From NCBI RefSeq assembly GCF_018139645.1, contig NZ_JAGSPM010000002.1, positions 1-64,000 of the forward strand: 64,000 bases of DNA, read 5' to 3'. Shown piece after piece: positions 20,067-28,990 of the stretch (position 1 is the stretch's first letter; each line of letters starts with the position of its first letter). The stretch is from Affinundibacterium baiyunense (lineage in GTDB: Bacteria > Pseudomonadota > Gammaproteobacteria > Burkholderiales > Burkholderiaceae_D). A program made the translations under genes and the position numbers. The notes under the pieces were generated by a model. That model ran no database searches and was not told the origin of the DNA. It saw only the letters and a program-made list of their open reading frames with translations.

Positions 20067-21167
20067 ATGAAGCAGATACATATTAAGATGAATGATGAAA
20101 CCCACACGAAATTACGAGTTCTTTGCGCGGAGAACAATGTGTCGATGCAGGACTTTGTAGTGCAAAATCTTCAAAGCGCCATCGAATCGAACACCACAGG
20201 ATCGGAGTCATTTCGATTTATTGACCTATTCGCTGGAATTGGTGGAATTCGTTTGCCATTTCAAGAGCTTGGTGGTGAGTGTGTTTTTAGCTCTGAAATC
20301 GATAAATTCGCGAAGTTGACGTATCAGTCTTTTTACAAGGATTCTCCGCATGGTGATATAACAAAAATTGCACCAGTTGAAATTCCGAAATTCGATTTAC
20401 TATTAGCAGGATTTCCGTGCCAACCTTTCAGCCAAGCTGGACACAAGAAAGGCTTCAACGATACTCGCGGCACAATGTTTTTCTACATCGAAAATATTCT
20501 GAGAACTCATCTCCCAAAGGCATTCTTGCTAGAAAACGTGAAAGGTTTGCGGAATCACGATAAAGGCAGAACTTTCAACATCATCGTAGAGACCTTGGAG
20601 TCGATTGGCTATAAAGTACAAACTCGAATACTCGCAGCACGAGATTTTAACCTGCCTCAAAATCGGGAACGGATATACATTGTGGGCTTCCTGAGTGAGG
20701 AACATGCTAATCGGTTTGCTTTCCCCGAGCCGATACCAAAAACAGTGAAGTTTGGCGATATCTTGGAAAAACGTGTCGATCCGAAATACACAATTTCCGA
20801 TAAGTTGTGGAGTGGCCATCAGCGCAGAAAAGAAATGCATGCGACAAAAGGTAATGGTTTTGGCTATGGCTTGTTCAACGCAAAATCTGAGTATGTGAAC
20901 ACGATTTCCGCAAGATACTACAAAGATGGGTCGGAGATATTGGTTGAACAAAAAGGTAAGAATCCGCGCAAATTAACTCCTACCGAAGCGGCGAGGCTCC
21001 AAGGGTTCCCTGACCAAATTGTTGTGAAGGCCAAAGAGGTCGGTGTGTCAGATGCTCAGCTATACAAGCAGTTTGGTAATTCTGTCGCTGTAAATGTTAT
21101 CAGAAATATAGCGTGCAACTTGGTTCGTGCGATGCTGCCTGAGACCAGTCGGGCCCCTGCTCCTTAG
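20067..21167 (+). CDS. DNA (cytosine-5) methyltransferase with N-terminal ribbon-helix-helix-like segment
   Basis: Methylates cytosine at C5 in a specific DNA site, protecting it from the partner nuclease. Residues from about 48 hold the full C5 motif set: F-I-D-L-F-A-G-I-G-G (motif I), G-F-P-C-Q-P-F-S-Q-A-G with catalytic Cys about 118 (motif IV), E-N-V-K-G (VI), Q-N-R-E-R-I-Y (VIII), and late Q-F-G-N-S-V (X). The first ~42 residues (K-Q-I-H-I-K-M then two helices, A-E-N-N-V-S-M-Q-D-F-V) look like a ribbon-helix-helix DNA-binding fold. I chose the ATG at 20067, right at that segment; the frame reaches a TTG at 20043 that would cut through the palindrome. The recognition sequence cannot be read from the protein. 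Confidence 0.92.
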   Translation: MKQIHIKMNDETHTKLRVLCAENNVSMQDFVVQNLQSAIESNTTGSESFRFIDLFAGIGGIRLPFQELGGECVFSSEIDKFAKLTYQSFYKDSPHGDITKIAPVEIPKFDLLLAGFPCQPFSQAGHKKGFNDTRGTMFFYIENILRTHLPKAFLLENVKGLRNHDKGRTFNIIVETLESIGYKVQTRILAARDFNLPQNRERIYIVGFLSEEHANRFAFPEPIPKTVKFGDILEKRVDPKYTISDKLWSGHQRRKEMHATKGNGFGYGLFNAKSEYVNTISARYYKDGSEILVEQKGKNPRKLTPTEAARLQGFPDQIVVKAKEVGVSDAQLYKQFGNSVAVNVIRNIACNLVRAMLPETSRAPAP

Positions 21168-21202
21168 TGCTAAGATGGGAAACTTGCCTCTAGGGCGCAT
21201 CA

Positions 21203-21421
21203 CTATTGGAGACAAAGGAAGTGACAAATCAATTTGTTTGTAGTCCTTTGTGCTTCTCTATAAGAACGCTCCAACCCACTAGCAAGCTCTCTATTGTCGA
21301 AACTAACAGACCAAACAAATCCGCCCCTCCAAGAGTCAGGGTTCGCTTCGATATAAATCTCGTAGTTCGCCATTTCAATCGCATGTTCAGTGTAGCCTCT
21401 ATGTGATTTGATTGTTCGCAT
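21203..21421 (-). CDS. Small hypothetical protein
   Basis: A 72-residue protein with no family I recognise. The middle (Y-E-I-Y-I-E-A-N-P-D-S-W-R-G-G-F-V-W-S-V-S) has the alternating pattern of a small beta-sheet protein, and the start has a good ribosome-binding site (GGAG eight bases before the ATG), which favours a real gene over the two overlapping frames. It lies at the right edge of the first defence island. Confidence 0.5.
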   Translation of the reverse strand: MRTIKSHRGYTEHAIEMANYEIYIEANPDSWRGGFVWSVSFDNRELASGLERSYREAQRTTNKLICHFLCLQ

Positions 21422-21514
21422 AGTCGTTTCTCCATTTTGATATTACAACGATGTTGCACGACCGTACTGGACATGTCTACGGACTATGCGTCACACTCCT
21501 AACTCGTTCAAAAA

Positions 21515-21745
21515 ATGAAAAACAATAAGTACGAGTTGATTCGCCAAACCTTCACAGCATCGCAAACTAGCACCATTCATTTTGGCTAGGTGATCACAGC
21601 TTTGACTAGCGTTGATGTGGCGCCTTACTTTACTGATCACTACAGGCGCCAAGAGACTTGTTACTTTCCTAGCAATAATCCGTTGCAATTAAGTTATGAG
21701 GCGGATGGTGAAGTGTTTCATTGGTTGTCGGTTATGAGTTCTTAG
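21515..21745 (+). pseudogene. Possible interrupted small gene (in-frame TAG at 21587)
   Basis: An ATG at 21515 opens a frame of 24 codons, which stops at TAG 21587-21589 and then continues in the same frame for 51 codons to a TAG at 21743-21745. The second part (V-D-V-A-P-Y-F-T-D-H-Y, then E-T-C-Y-F-P-S-N-N-P and G-E-V-F-H-W-L) has protein-like composition. This suggests a small gene broken by a nonsense change, but there is no family match, and a chance open frame is possible. Confidence 0.3.
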
Positions 21746-22208
21746 CTACAACTTTCTACCTATACCGTTTGCTGACCACTATTGCAGCGTTGAAACTTGC
21801 GAATACATTGCAAATTAAGCTCGATCTCCCTCGGCTACGCCACAAATCCCACATTAATGGTGAAATTACTAGACGGACGATGCGCCATTGCATATTCTTT
21901 CAATATGGCAAATAGTTGCAGCTAAGTGCATACTTTGTTCACCTTGTGTCTTCGATAATTTGGCGCATTTCAACCATATAATTGCTATTTTTATCTTAGG
22001 CGAATCGCAACTGTTTTCGCGCTACTTATCAAATATCGGGCAACTACCAAGGTTTTTTCGCTATTGTGTTGATCGTTCTACGTGTCGATCAGTACGGGGC
22101 AAGCCTTCAGTTCGCTGATATTCGGTGTAAAGATTAAACCTATTTCGAGCGTCGCAGATGTTTAATCGCATCGCTTGAAATCGCAGTATTTTTGTAGAGG
22201 AGTTTGTA
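21746..22208. other. Gene-free stretch before the CheX-like gene
   Basis: No convincing frame on either strand. The last bases hold the GAGGAG ribosome-binding site of the gene at 22209. I see no clear promoter, terminator or repeat. Confidence 0.5.
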
Positions 22209-22901
22209 ATGGATCACAATGAAAAAAATGTCGTGTATGGCACAGAAGACCTGCTCACCGGTTTGTGCAATTCGGTCACACGGGTACTGAATGTCGCCAC
22301 GCAAAGTAAGATTCATTATTCCGCCATGGTGCAACGTATTACCAAGATTGGCTTGAAACCGGATATCGGTTGTTTCGTTTTGTTTGATGGTGGTTTTTCT
22401 GGCTTGGTGGTGTTGAATTTTTCTGGCCCAGCGGCGATGGAAATTTATGCCAAATACATGCTGACGATGGGTATGCCAGAATCTGAATTGGCATCGGCAT
22501 TTACCTCGGATGAAGTCGCGAATATCTTGGGTGAATTGATGAACCAAATCGTTGGCGATTTCACTGGAAAAATCCGTCGCGAGTTGCAAACCAATATCAC
22601 CCAAAACCAACCAAAAATGTTGGTGTTGACCAAGCAAGTGATGTTGAGTGTGGATACGCCGTTAGATCGCCCAGAGATCCGCCGCGTGTCCTTCTTCACC
22701 GAGAACAATAATATCTTTTATCTCGAATTGGCGATCGATCGCACCGAGTTCATTAAGCTGCATGATTTTGATGTCAGTGAAGTGCCAGATCCAGATGATT
22801 TGCTCGAATTCCAACAAGCAAATCAAGGCAAATCGGCACCCGCTGCGGCCGCCGCTGGTGATGATGACAGTGATGAATTGCTGCGTTCATTAGGTATGTA
22901 A
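22209..22901 (+). CDS. CheX/CheC-like protein (DUF3334-type)
   Basis: A 230-residue soluble protein. The stretch S-D-E-V-A-N-I-L-G-E-L-M-N-Q-I-V-G-D-F (about 99-117) matches the E-xxx-N helix of CheX/CheC-type CheY phosphatases, and the G-C-F-V-L-F-D-G-G-F-S-G-L-V-V-L-N-F segment fits the beta-sheet before it. The tail is acidic and Ala-rich and ends D-D-S-D-E-L-L-R-S-L-G-M. The family name DUF3334 is from memory. It may remove phosphate from a response regulator; no chemotaxis genes flank it, though an MCP gene lies at 55084. Strong GAGGAG site eight bases ahead of the ATG. Confidence 0.6.
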   Translation: MDHNEKNVVYGTEDLLTGLCNSVTRVLNVATQSKIHYSAMVQRITKIGLKPDIGCFVLFDGGFSGLVVLNFSGPAAMEIYAKYMLTMGMPESELASAFTSDEVANILGELMNQIVGDFTGKIRRELQTNITQNQPKMLVLTKQVMLSVDTPLDRPEIRRVSFFTENNNIFYLELAIDRTEFIKLHDFDVSEVPDPDDLLEFQQANQGKSAPAAAAAGDDDSDELLRSLGM

Positions 22902-23019
22902 GCTGTACAAGTAAGCAGCACAAAAGCACTGCAAATACGCGCATCACATCATGCCAAACATCGATGTGGTGCGTGCAAACTCAAACCATTCCGCATCTGC
23001 GCAATCACGGCTACGCGCT

Positions 23020-23919
23020 TTAGCTTTGATATCCCAAACTAAAATCAAACTCATTAATCACCTGCAAAAATATTTGCAAGGCAGGATTATTATCGCCATC
23101 ACGCCATAGCGCGAGTAGATCCGAGGTGGGTGGAATTTTGATGAAATTAACTGCATGCTTTAAGTGATGCGAGTATGAAATCGGCATGATGGAAATGCCC
23201 AACCCTTTTGCCACTAAGCCAAGCAAGGTGACACCAAAATCTGATTCGGCATAAATGATAGGATTAAATCCAGCTTCTTGAAATATCGCCCTGAGTTGCG
23301 ATGCGTGTTCACTCTTACCATTTAACGCGGGCAAGACAAATTCTTCGTGTCGTAATTTGTACAAGTCTTTTAGCTTTAATTCTGTTTTATTGGCAAAACG
23401 ATGTTGGGCGGGGACTACCAATGCAAAGTTCTCTGTCATTAAATGGGTTGAGCGCAAATCTTTAGCTTTTGCGGTTTCGCGATTGAAGGCAATATCAATT
23501 CGGTGCGATTGCAAAAATGGATCAACATCAGCTGCATCAACCTCAAGCATGTGAGCGATGATATGCGGGTGCTGCTGATGTAAGGCCAGCAGCAAATCGG
23601 GCAGTACAGAAAAGGTAATCGAGGCTGGATGCCCTATCCGTATCGCTCCAACTTCGCCCGATGCAATCATGCTGGCGCGCCGCGTTACGCTATCGTAGTC
23701 GGCTAATAATTTGGCATATTGATCGCGCAAAAATTCACCTGCGGGCGTCAATTTAACATTGCGCTTATCGCGTTCGAACAAATCAAAGCCAAGTTCTTGT
23801 TCCATGCTTTTGATATGTCGACTGAGGGCAGATTGGGTGATGAAGACTTTTTCTGAAGTTTTCCAAAAATGTAGTTCATCCGCCAATATCAGAAAGTATT
23901 GGATTTGTTGAAAATTCAT
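23020..23919 (-). CDS. LysR-family transcriptional regulator
   Basis: A 299-residue regulator. The N-terminal winged helix-turn-helix is clear (M-N-F-Q-Q-I-Q-Y-F-L-I-L-A-D-E-L-H-F, then T-Q-S-A-L-S-R-H-I-K-S-M-E-Q-E-L-G), followed by a type-2 periplasmic-binding-like effector domain with the usual G-L-G-I-S-I-M-P near 230. The target genes are unknown; LysR proteins often act on the divergent neighbour, here the small membrane protein at 24107, 187 bases away. Confidence 0.95.
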   Translation of the reverse strand: MNFQQIQYFLILADELHFWKTSEKVFITQSALSRHIKSMEQELGFDLFERDKRNVKLTPAGEFLRDQYAKLLADYDSVTRRASMIASGEVGAIRIGHPASITFSVLPDLLLALHQQHPHIIAHMLEVDAADVDPFLQSHRIDIAFNRETAKAKDLRSTHLMTENFALVVPAQHRFANKTELKLKDLYKLRHEEFVLPALNGKSEHASQLRAIFQEAGFNPIIYAESDFGVTLLGLVAKGLGISIMPISYSHHLKHAVNFIKIPPTSDLLALWRDGDNNPALQIFLQVINEFDFSLGYQS

Positions 23920-24106
23920 TGTGATTACTCTCTAGCTGAACATGGCATAGATCAATTTAATTCACTATCCGCATTAATCAAATCGAATTTAGCATTTTTA
24001 TGCATTAAACAGAAGTGTACATTAAGCCTCTGTTCAGCGATTTACCTATTCACTTAGTCGATCGACATCAGCACAATCGGCATGAATACCAACCCAAGGA
24101 CAATGT

Positions 24107-24361
24107 ATGGAAAAGCAGGCCATCAAACAAGATCGCTATTTAAATAGCTTAGGCTGGAGCGGCGGCATCGTTTGCTTAATCGCGTATGGATTAAATACAC
24201 AAGAAATAATCACAAGTACTTCACTGGCTTTTTTATTGATGAATGTATTTGGATGCTGCTGCTTGATTTATTACACCTATAAAAAAGAAGCCTTTGCTAA
24301 TACATTTTTGAACGGGGTGTATTTATTCATGACCTTGCTTGCATTAAGCAAACAAATTTAG
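24107..24361 (+). CDS. Small membrane protein (CBU_0592-like)
   Basis: An 84-residue protein with about three hydrophobic segments (W-S-G-G-I-V-C-L-I-A-Y-G, S-L-A-F-L-L-M-N-V-F-G-C-C-C-L-I, and G-V-Y-L-F-M-T-L-L-A-L). The pattern, including L-x-x-N-xxG and Y-xxK-xAxxN, resembles the small CBU_0592-type membrane domain; the function of that family is unknown. An AAGGACA site precedes the ATG, and a GNAT gene follows nine bases after its stop, probably in the same transcript. Confidence 0.7.
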   Translation: MEKQAIKQDRYLNSLGWSGGIVCLIAYGLNTQEIITSTSLAFLLMNVFGCCCLIYYTYKKEAFANTFLNGVYLFMTLLALSKQI

Positions 24362-24370
24362 GAGCGCAAC

Positions 24371-24820
24371 ATGATCCAACTAATCAGAACCGACTCGCAA
24401 GACCCGCATTTTCAAAACTTGGTAATCGAGCTTGATCGTTATTTGGCTACCACCGATGGCGATGAGCACGCGTTTTATGCGCAGTACAATAAATCAGATA
24501 GTTTGAAATACGTGGTGGTTGCCTTTGACGGCGAGCAAGCAATCGGCTGCGGTGCGATCAAGCCCTATGCAGATTCAGTGATGGAAGTAAAACGCATGTA
24601 TGTGGCACCTGTCGCGCGCGGTAAAGGTGTGGCGTCGATTATTTTGCAAGAACTAGAAACATGGACGCGTGAGCTAGCGCAACAAAAATGTCTTTTAGAA
24701 ACGGGCGTGAAACAGCTTGAAGCGATTCGTTTGTATCAAAAAAACGGGTATCAAGTTGTGCCCAATTATGGTCAATATCAGGGCATGGCAAATAGCGTTT
24801 GTTTTGAAAAATCAGTGTAA
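24371..24820 (+). CDS. GNAT-family N-acetyltransferase
   Basis: Transfers an acetyl group from acetyl-CoA to an unknown substrate. The 149-residue protein shows the GNAT core: V-M-E-V-K-R-M-Y-V-A-P-V-A-R-G-K-G-V-A, with the R-G-K-G-V-A acetyl-CoA loop, then L-E-T-G-x-x-x-x-E-A-I-R-L-Y-x-x-x-G-Y. GGAG lies about nine bases before the ATG. The substrate cannot be inferred. Confidence 0.92.
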   Translation: MIQLIRTDSQDPHFQNLVIELDRYLATTDGDEHAFYAQYNKSDSLKYVVVAFDGEQAIGCGAIKPYADSVMEVKRMYVAPVARGKGVASIILQELETWTRELAQQKCLLETGVKQLEAIRLYQKNGYQVVPNYGQYQGMANSVCFEKSV

Positions 24821-24898
24821 AGCTGGCGCGTTAAAATCATCGCTCACCACCTTGCAATCGATTAGAATATTTCCACTCATGATCGTCAGGAAATCACT

Positions 24899-25192
24899 AT
24901 GGAAATGAAACGAATTAATGCAGGCAAGCTACGTGCGATCGGCTATGACCTGCGCGAACGCACACTGCGGGTCGAGCTTGATGATGGCACGGCGATTGAT
25001 TACGCTGGTGTTGGTCAAGAAACTTGGCGTCGTTTATCAACAGCGTCATCGAGCACAGCATGGAGTTTTTATCGCGACAATATTGAGGAAGAGTTTCATG
25101 GCAAACGCAGTCGCGTGAATAATCAATCCTTAAGTAACCGAGCGGCATTAGAGAATCTATTTAAAGCTAATGATGGTGAGGCTGAAGATTGA
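24899..25192 (+). CDS. KTSC-domain protein
   Basis: A 97-residue protein with the KTSC domain: I-x-A-I-G-Y-D, then L-R-V-E-L-D-D-G-T-A-I-D-Y-A-G-V near the start, and S-T-A-W-S-F-Y-R-D-N-I in the middle. KTSC domains are thought to bind nucleic acid and occur alone or fused to lysyl-tRNA synthetase; the role of the single-domain form is unknown. Good AGGAAA site ahead of the ATG. Confidence 0.85.
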   Translation: MEMKRINAGKLRAIGYDLRERTLRVELDDGTAIDYAGVGQETWRRLSTASSSTAWSFYRDNIEEEFHGKRSRVNNQSLSNRAALENLFKANDGEAED

Positions 25193-25383
25193 AAGCATGT
25201 GTGGACTTACACAAATCGCACCGTTTGTCAGAATTCTCGGATTTAGGTTTTGTCTCTGCCTTGAAAAATCGGTGGGCTTCTGAAAAGAAAATTGATGCGT
25301 GATATGATCTTTTTCGCTTTTTGAATAAGTAAATCAACTTTGCTTATTTGCTTTGTTCCTTCCACCTAATTCAGGGAATTTCT

Positions 25384-26004
25384 ATGCCAAAACTTAAAAT
25401 CACCTATTTCGACATGCACGGCGGCCGTGCAGAACCAGTTCGCCTTGCATTGGCGATTGGCGGTGTAGATTTTGAAGATCACCGCTTTGCTTATCCAGAG
25501 TTTGCCGCAGTTCGTAAGACTACGCCATTTGGTCAAGTACCAACGCTAGAAGTTGATGGCGTGCAGATTACCCAATGCGATTCAATGCTGCGTTACGCTG
25601 GCAAGCTGGCTGGCTTGTACCCAGAAGACGCCTATCAAGCGCTGTTATGTGATGAAGTGATGTATGTGGTGGAAGAAGCTGGCGTCAAGATGGGGCCAAC
25701 CTACCGCATGACTGGCGAAGAACAAAAAGCGGCGCGTTTGGCTTTGGTCAATAGCTCTATGCCTGTGTATTTGGCTTGGTTAGAAAAGAAATTGCAGGCA
25801 AACGGCGGTAACTATTTTGCCGATAATCGTTTGACGGTAGCTGATTTAAAAGTGTTTGTTGATGTACGCACGCTGAACTCTGGTCGCCTTGATCATATTC
25901 CAACCGATCTAGTAGAAAAAGTCGCACCAGCCTTGAATGCGCATGCTAAACGTATTGCAGAACATCCAGCGGTAGTCGCTTACTACGCTAAGTTTGCGAA
26001 ATAA
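25384..26004 (+). CDS. Glutathione S-transferase
   Basis: A 206-residue two-domain cytosolic GST. The N-terminal thioredoxin-like domain reads L-K-I-T-Y-F-D-M-H-G-G-R-A-E-P-V-R-L-A-L, with Tyr near 7 as the likely catalytic residue (sigma/mu/alpha-type), and F-G-Q-V-P-T-L-E-V-D-G followed by T-Q-C-D-S-M for glutathione binding. The C-terminal helical domain has L-T-V-A-D-L-K-V-F. The ATG at 25384 follows AGGGAA; the open frame extends upstream only through an unsupported TTG. It conjugates glutathione to unknown electrophiles. Confidence 0.93.
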   Translation: MPKLKITYFDMHGGRAEPVRLALAIGGVDFEDHRFAYPEFAAVRKTTPFGQVPTLEVDGVQITQCDSMLRYAGKLAGLYPEDAYQALLCDEVMYVVEEAGVKMGPTYRMTGEEQKAARLALVNSSMPVYLAWLEKKLQANGGNYFADNRLTVADLKVFVDVRTLNSGRLDHIPTDLVEKVAPALNAHAKRIAEHPAVVAYYAKFAK

Positions 26005-26098
26005 TCTAAGCTTATATTTTGTATTGGGTGCGCAGCATAGTCTCGCAAGTAAATACCTTAAGTAGATACCTTAAGCAGATACATTCAGTAGTTAAAAA

Positions 26099-26127
26099 AT
26101 CGGAGGCACTCGCCTCCGATTTTTTTA
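26099..26127. terminator. Bidirectional terminator between GST and sensor kinase genes
   Basis: A-run, ATCGGAGGC-ACTC-GCCTCCGAT, T-run. It serves both convergent genes. Confidence 0.9.
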
Positions 26128-26140
26128 CTGATTTTTAGCT

Positions 26141-28747
26141 TTAATTTGGATTAACTTGTGCTGAAGTATTTGTACCTGCCTCTTCATCAACAATCGGCAA
26201 AGTAAACCAAAATTGTGTACCCACATCGACTTCTGATGTAAAACCAATTTCACCACCCATCGCTTCGACAATCTTCTTGGTGATGTTCAAGCCTAAACCG
26301 GTTCCACCCTGCTTTCTGGTGCTTGCGCTGTCTGCTTGCGAAAATGCTTCAAACACACGTGAATGAAACGCGACAGGCATACCACAACCATAGTCCTGAA
26401 TTTCAATTCGCAACTGTTTACCACATGCTTGAACACGAATATCGACTAACTTTTCTGGCGCAGAGAACTTGGCTGCGTTCGACATCAAATTCGCCATCAC
26501 TTGCATCAGTCTTTGATAATCAGCACGCACTAAAGGCAAACTAGGGTCGGGGCTATACGCGTACTGCACTTGATAATTCGCCGCATACGGAGAGTTAACC
26601 GTGATAGCATCTTGCATCATCGCATTGACGTTAATGTCATCTAAATGCAAAGTCATTTTGCCGGATAATAATTTATCCATATCCAAAATATCATTCACCA
26701 ACACCAATAGCCGCTGGCTGTTACGATGCGCGACTTTGACAAAATCCATCGCCTTGGCTGGCAACTCTCCAAGTACGCCAGCTTCTAGCAAACCCAAGGC
26801 ACCGCGTATCGAGGTCACTGGGGTGCGTAACTCATGGCTCACGGTAGAAATCAATTCTGCTTTAATCCGTTCTAACTCCTTGTGTTGCGAAATGTCGGTA
26901 TGGGTTCCTATCATGCGCAATGCTTTTCCATCGGCGTCACGCACCACCACTTTACCGCGATCTAATACCCACAAATAGCTACCGTCCTTGCAGCGAAACC
27001 GATGTTCATTAAAGAACGATTCTGTAGTGCCATCCAAGTTTGCCTGAACATCTGCCAGCACTTGCGGAAAATCGTCGGGGTGTACTCGGCTCGACCACTC
27101 TGTCAATTCATTACCAATCTCATGTTCTTCGTATCCCAGCATCGACTTCCAACGCTTAGATAAAATCACTTTATTGATTTGTAAATCCCAGTCCCACACA
27201 CCATCGCCACTGCCATCAAAGGCAAATGCTAAGCGCTCTTCTGCTACCCGCATCTCTTCTAAGGCGATGCTCGTAATTCTGTTTGATGCTTGCATCGCCA
27301 AGGCATTGTTTTTGCTGACGGTGATATCAACTCGAATAGAAATGTATTTTTCAATCTCACCTTGTGCATTAGTCATCGGTGCAATGAAAGTGTCGACCCA
27401 ATAAATCGAACCATCTTTCGATCGATTGCATAACTCTCCACGCCAAGCTTGGCCGCTAGAGATGGTGTTCCACATTTCTTCCCAAAAATGACGATCCTGC
27501 ATTCCCGAACTAACGATGCGATGATTCTTGCCGATGAGCTCATCGCGAGAATAGCCACTACGACGACAAAACGCCTCGTTCGTATCTAAGATATTTCCAT
27601 CGGGATCGGACACCGAGACGATTGCATGTAAGTTCAGGGCGTTAAGTAGCGCATCTTTATCGCGCACTGCTTCACCCAATTTGTTTGCTAAGTGATTAAA
27701 GGTCTCGGCGAGTTGCTCGATCTCACGATAGGTTGGATCAATCACTGGCATCGCTTGTCGCGTGTGATCTGCATCTAAATTAAAGCTAGCGATATTGCGC
27801 GTAATATCCTCGATAGGTTTAGCGATTTTATTCGATAAGGCCACCGCAAAAATCGCACCTAGAGCACTCAGTAAAATCAAGATCAAAAACGCGATGCCAC
27901 TCAAAGCCTGTGCTGGCATAAAGGCCTCTGCTTGATTGACATGCGCCATGATGCAACCACCACCGATTTCTTTCACATAACGGAAGCCTTGAATAATCGG
28001 CACATCACGATAATCTAGATCGAGTGTTTCGCCATTTTCGTCTGACAAACAACGTTGCATAGGATTGGTCGAAATCGCTTCAGTACCATGTCCTTGCAAT
28101 GACTTGTATCTGGCACTCGTAATAAAAAAACCTTTGGCGTTCGTCAAAAATGCTTCACCCGAGTTGCCTAGCTCACGCGGCTGCACAAAAATAAATTGCA
28201 ATGAACTCGCCGAATAGCTGAGCGTCAATATACTTTGATGCTGTTGATTTTGATCTTGATTTTGAACTTGTGCGCGCATTAAAAAGCTAGGAACTCGCCC
28301 TTGCTCGCGCGGCAAAAAATAGGCTAATTGGTCGGGCAGAAATGGCACATCTACTTGCGTACTAGGGCGTAGTTCACCGACCTGTATTGTTGTCTTGTCG
28401 GCGCCAACAAAAATCGCTCCTTCGGCGAGTTCTCTTTGTATCAGGCTGGTTAAACTAGCTTCGATACAAGCACGATCGGTCTTTGGATTTGCCTGTGATG
28501 GAGGGCAGCGCTGCTGCAATTGCGTGAGTTCTGTATCAAGACGTTGTTGATTTTGTTGTAGCAGACTACTCAAGTGTTCATAACGATGCTGCGCAGAAGT
28601 GCCAACCACCTCAATCGCATGACTGCGGGTTACATGATGCACTGTAAAATAGGCGAGGCCGACGATGACGCTACCAGGAACAAGTAAGCATAGAAAGATG
28701 ATCAGCGCCAAACGCCACCTTAACAAGGCTTTCGTTTTGATTACCAC
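26141..28747 (-). CDS. PAS-domain sensor histidine kinase, membrane-bound
   Basis: An 868-residue kinase. Order: transmembrane segment (about 10-35), long periplasmic sensor region, second transmembrane segment (about 283-305), HAMP linker, first PAS domain (S-V-S-D-P-D-G-N-I-L-D-T-N-E-A-F), second PAS/PAC domain with Y-W-V-D, third PAS fold around G-V-W-D-W-D, then HisKA with phospho-acceptor in S-T-V-S-H-E-L-R-T-P, and HATPase_c with N-L-M-S-N-A-A-K-F and G-T-G-L-G-L-N-I. No receiver domain is fused and no response regulator gene is adjacent, so it is an orphan kinase with unknown partner and signal. Confidence 0.95.
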   Translation of the reverse strand: MVIKTKALLRWRLALIIFLCLLVPGSVIVGLAYFTVHHVTRSHAIEVVGTSAQHRYEHLSSLLQQNQQRLDTELTQLQQRCPPSQANPKTDRACIEASLTSLIQRELAEGAIFVGADKTTIQVGELRPSTQVDVPFLPDQLAYFLPREQGRVPSFLMRAQVQNQDQNQQHQSILTLSYSASSLQFIFVQPRELGNSGEAFLTNAKGFFITSARYKSLQGHGTEAISTNPMQRCLSDENGETLDLDYRDVPIIQGFRYVKEIGGGCIMAHVNQAEAFMPAQALSGIAFLILILLSALGAIFAVALSNKIAKPIEDITRNIASFNLDADHTRQAMPVIDPTYREIEQLAETFNHLANKLGEAVRDKDALLNALNLHAIVSVSDPDGNILDTNEAFCRRSGYSRDELIGKNHRIVSSGMQDRHFWEEMWNTISSGQAWRGELCNRSKDGSIYWVDTFIAPMTNAQGEIEKYISIRVDITVSKNNALAMQASNRITSIALEEMRVAEERLAFAFDGSGDGVWDWDLQINKVILSKRWKSMLGYEEHEIGNELTEWSSRVHPDDFPQVLADVQANLDGTTESFFNEHRFRCKDGSYLWVLDRGKVVVRDADGKALRMIGTHTDISQHKELERIKAELISTVSHELRTPVTSIRGALGLLEAGVLGELPAKAMDFVKVAHRNSQRLLVLVNDILDMDKLLSGKMTLHLDDINVNAMMQDAITVNSPYAANYQVQYAYSPDPSLPLVRADYQRLMQVMANLMSNAAKFSAPEKLVDIRVQACGKQLRIEIQDYGCGMPVAFHSRVFEAFSQADSASTRKQGGTGLGLNITKKIVEAMGGEIGFTSEVDVGTQFWFTLPIVDEEAGTNTSAQVNPN

Positions 28748-28990
28748 TTAAGTCTCCAGAATTGTGCTTAGATAGTAAACCAGTTCTCCATCAGATGGCG
28801 GTGTTGCTAGCCGAAATTTCATGCAAAAACTTATTTGCAGAATGAATTATGCTGCGATCTGTGGTGCAAAGTGTCGCATTCAAAGACAAGAAATCAACTG
28901 AATACCAATTTTTGATAAACCTGCTGTGATGGTCACATTCGACTAAAATGCTGGTCTCTTGCATTTTCAACGGCATTTCACCACGAGCTT

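Noticed and set aside
21206..21474. Two other frames overlapping the small gene at 21203-21421
   Set aside because: The chosen minus frame has a good ribosome-binding site and better protein-like composition; the others lack both.
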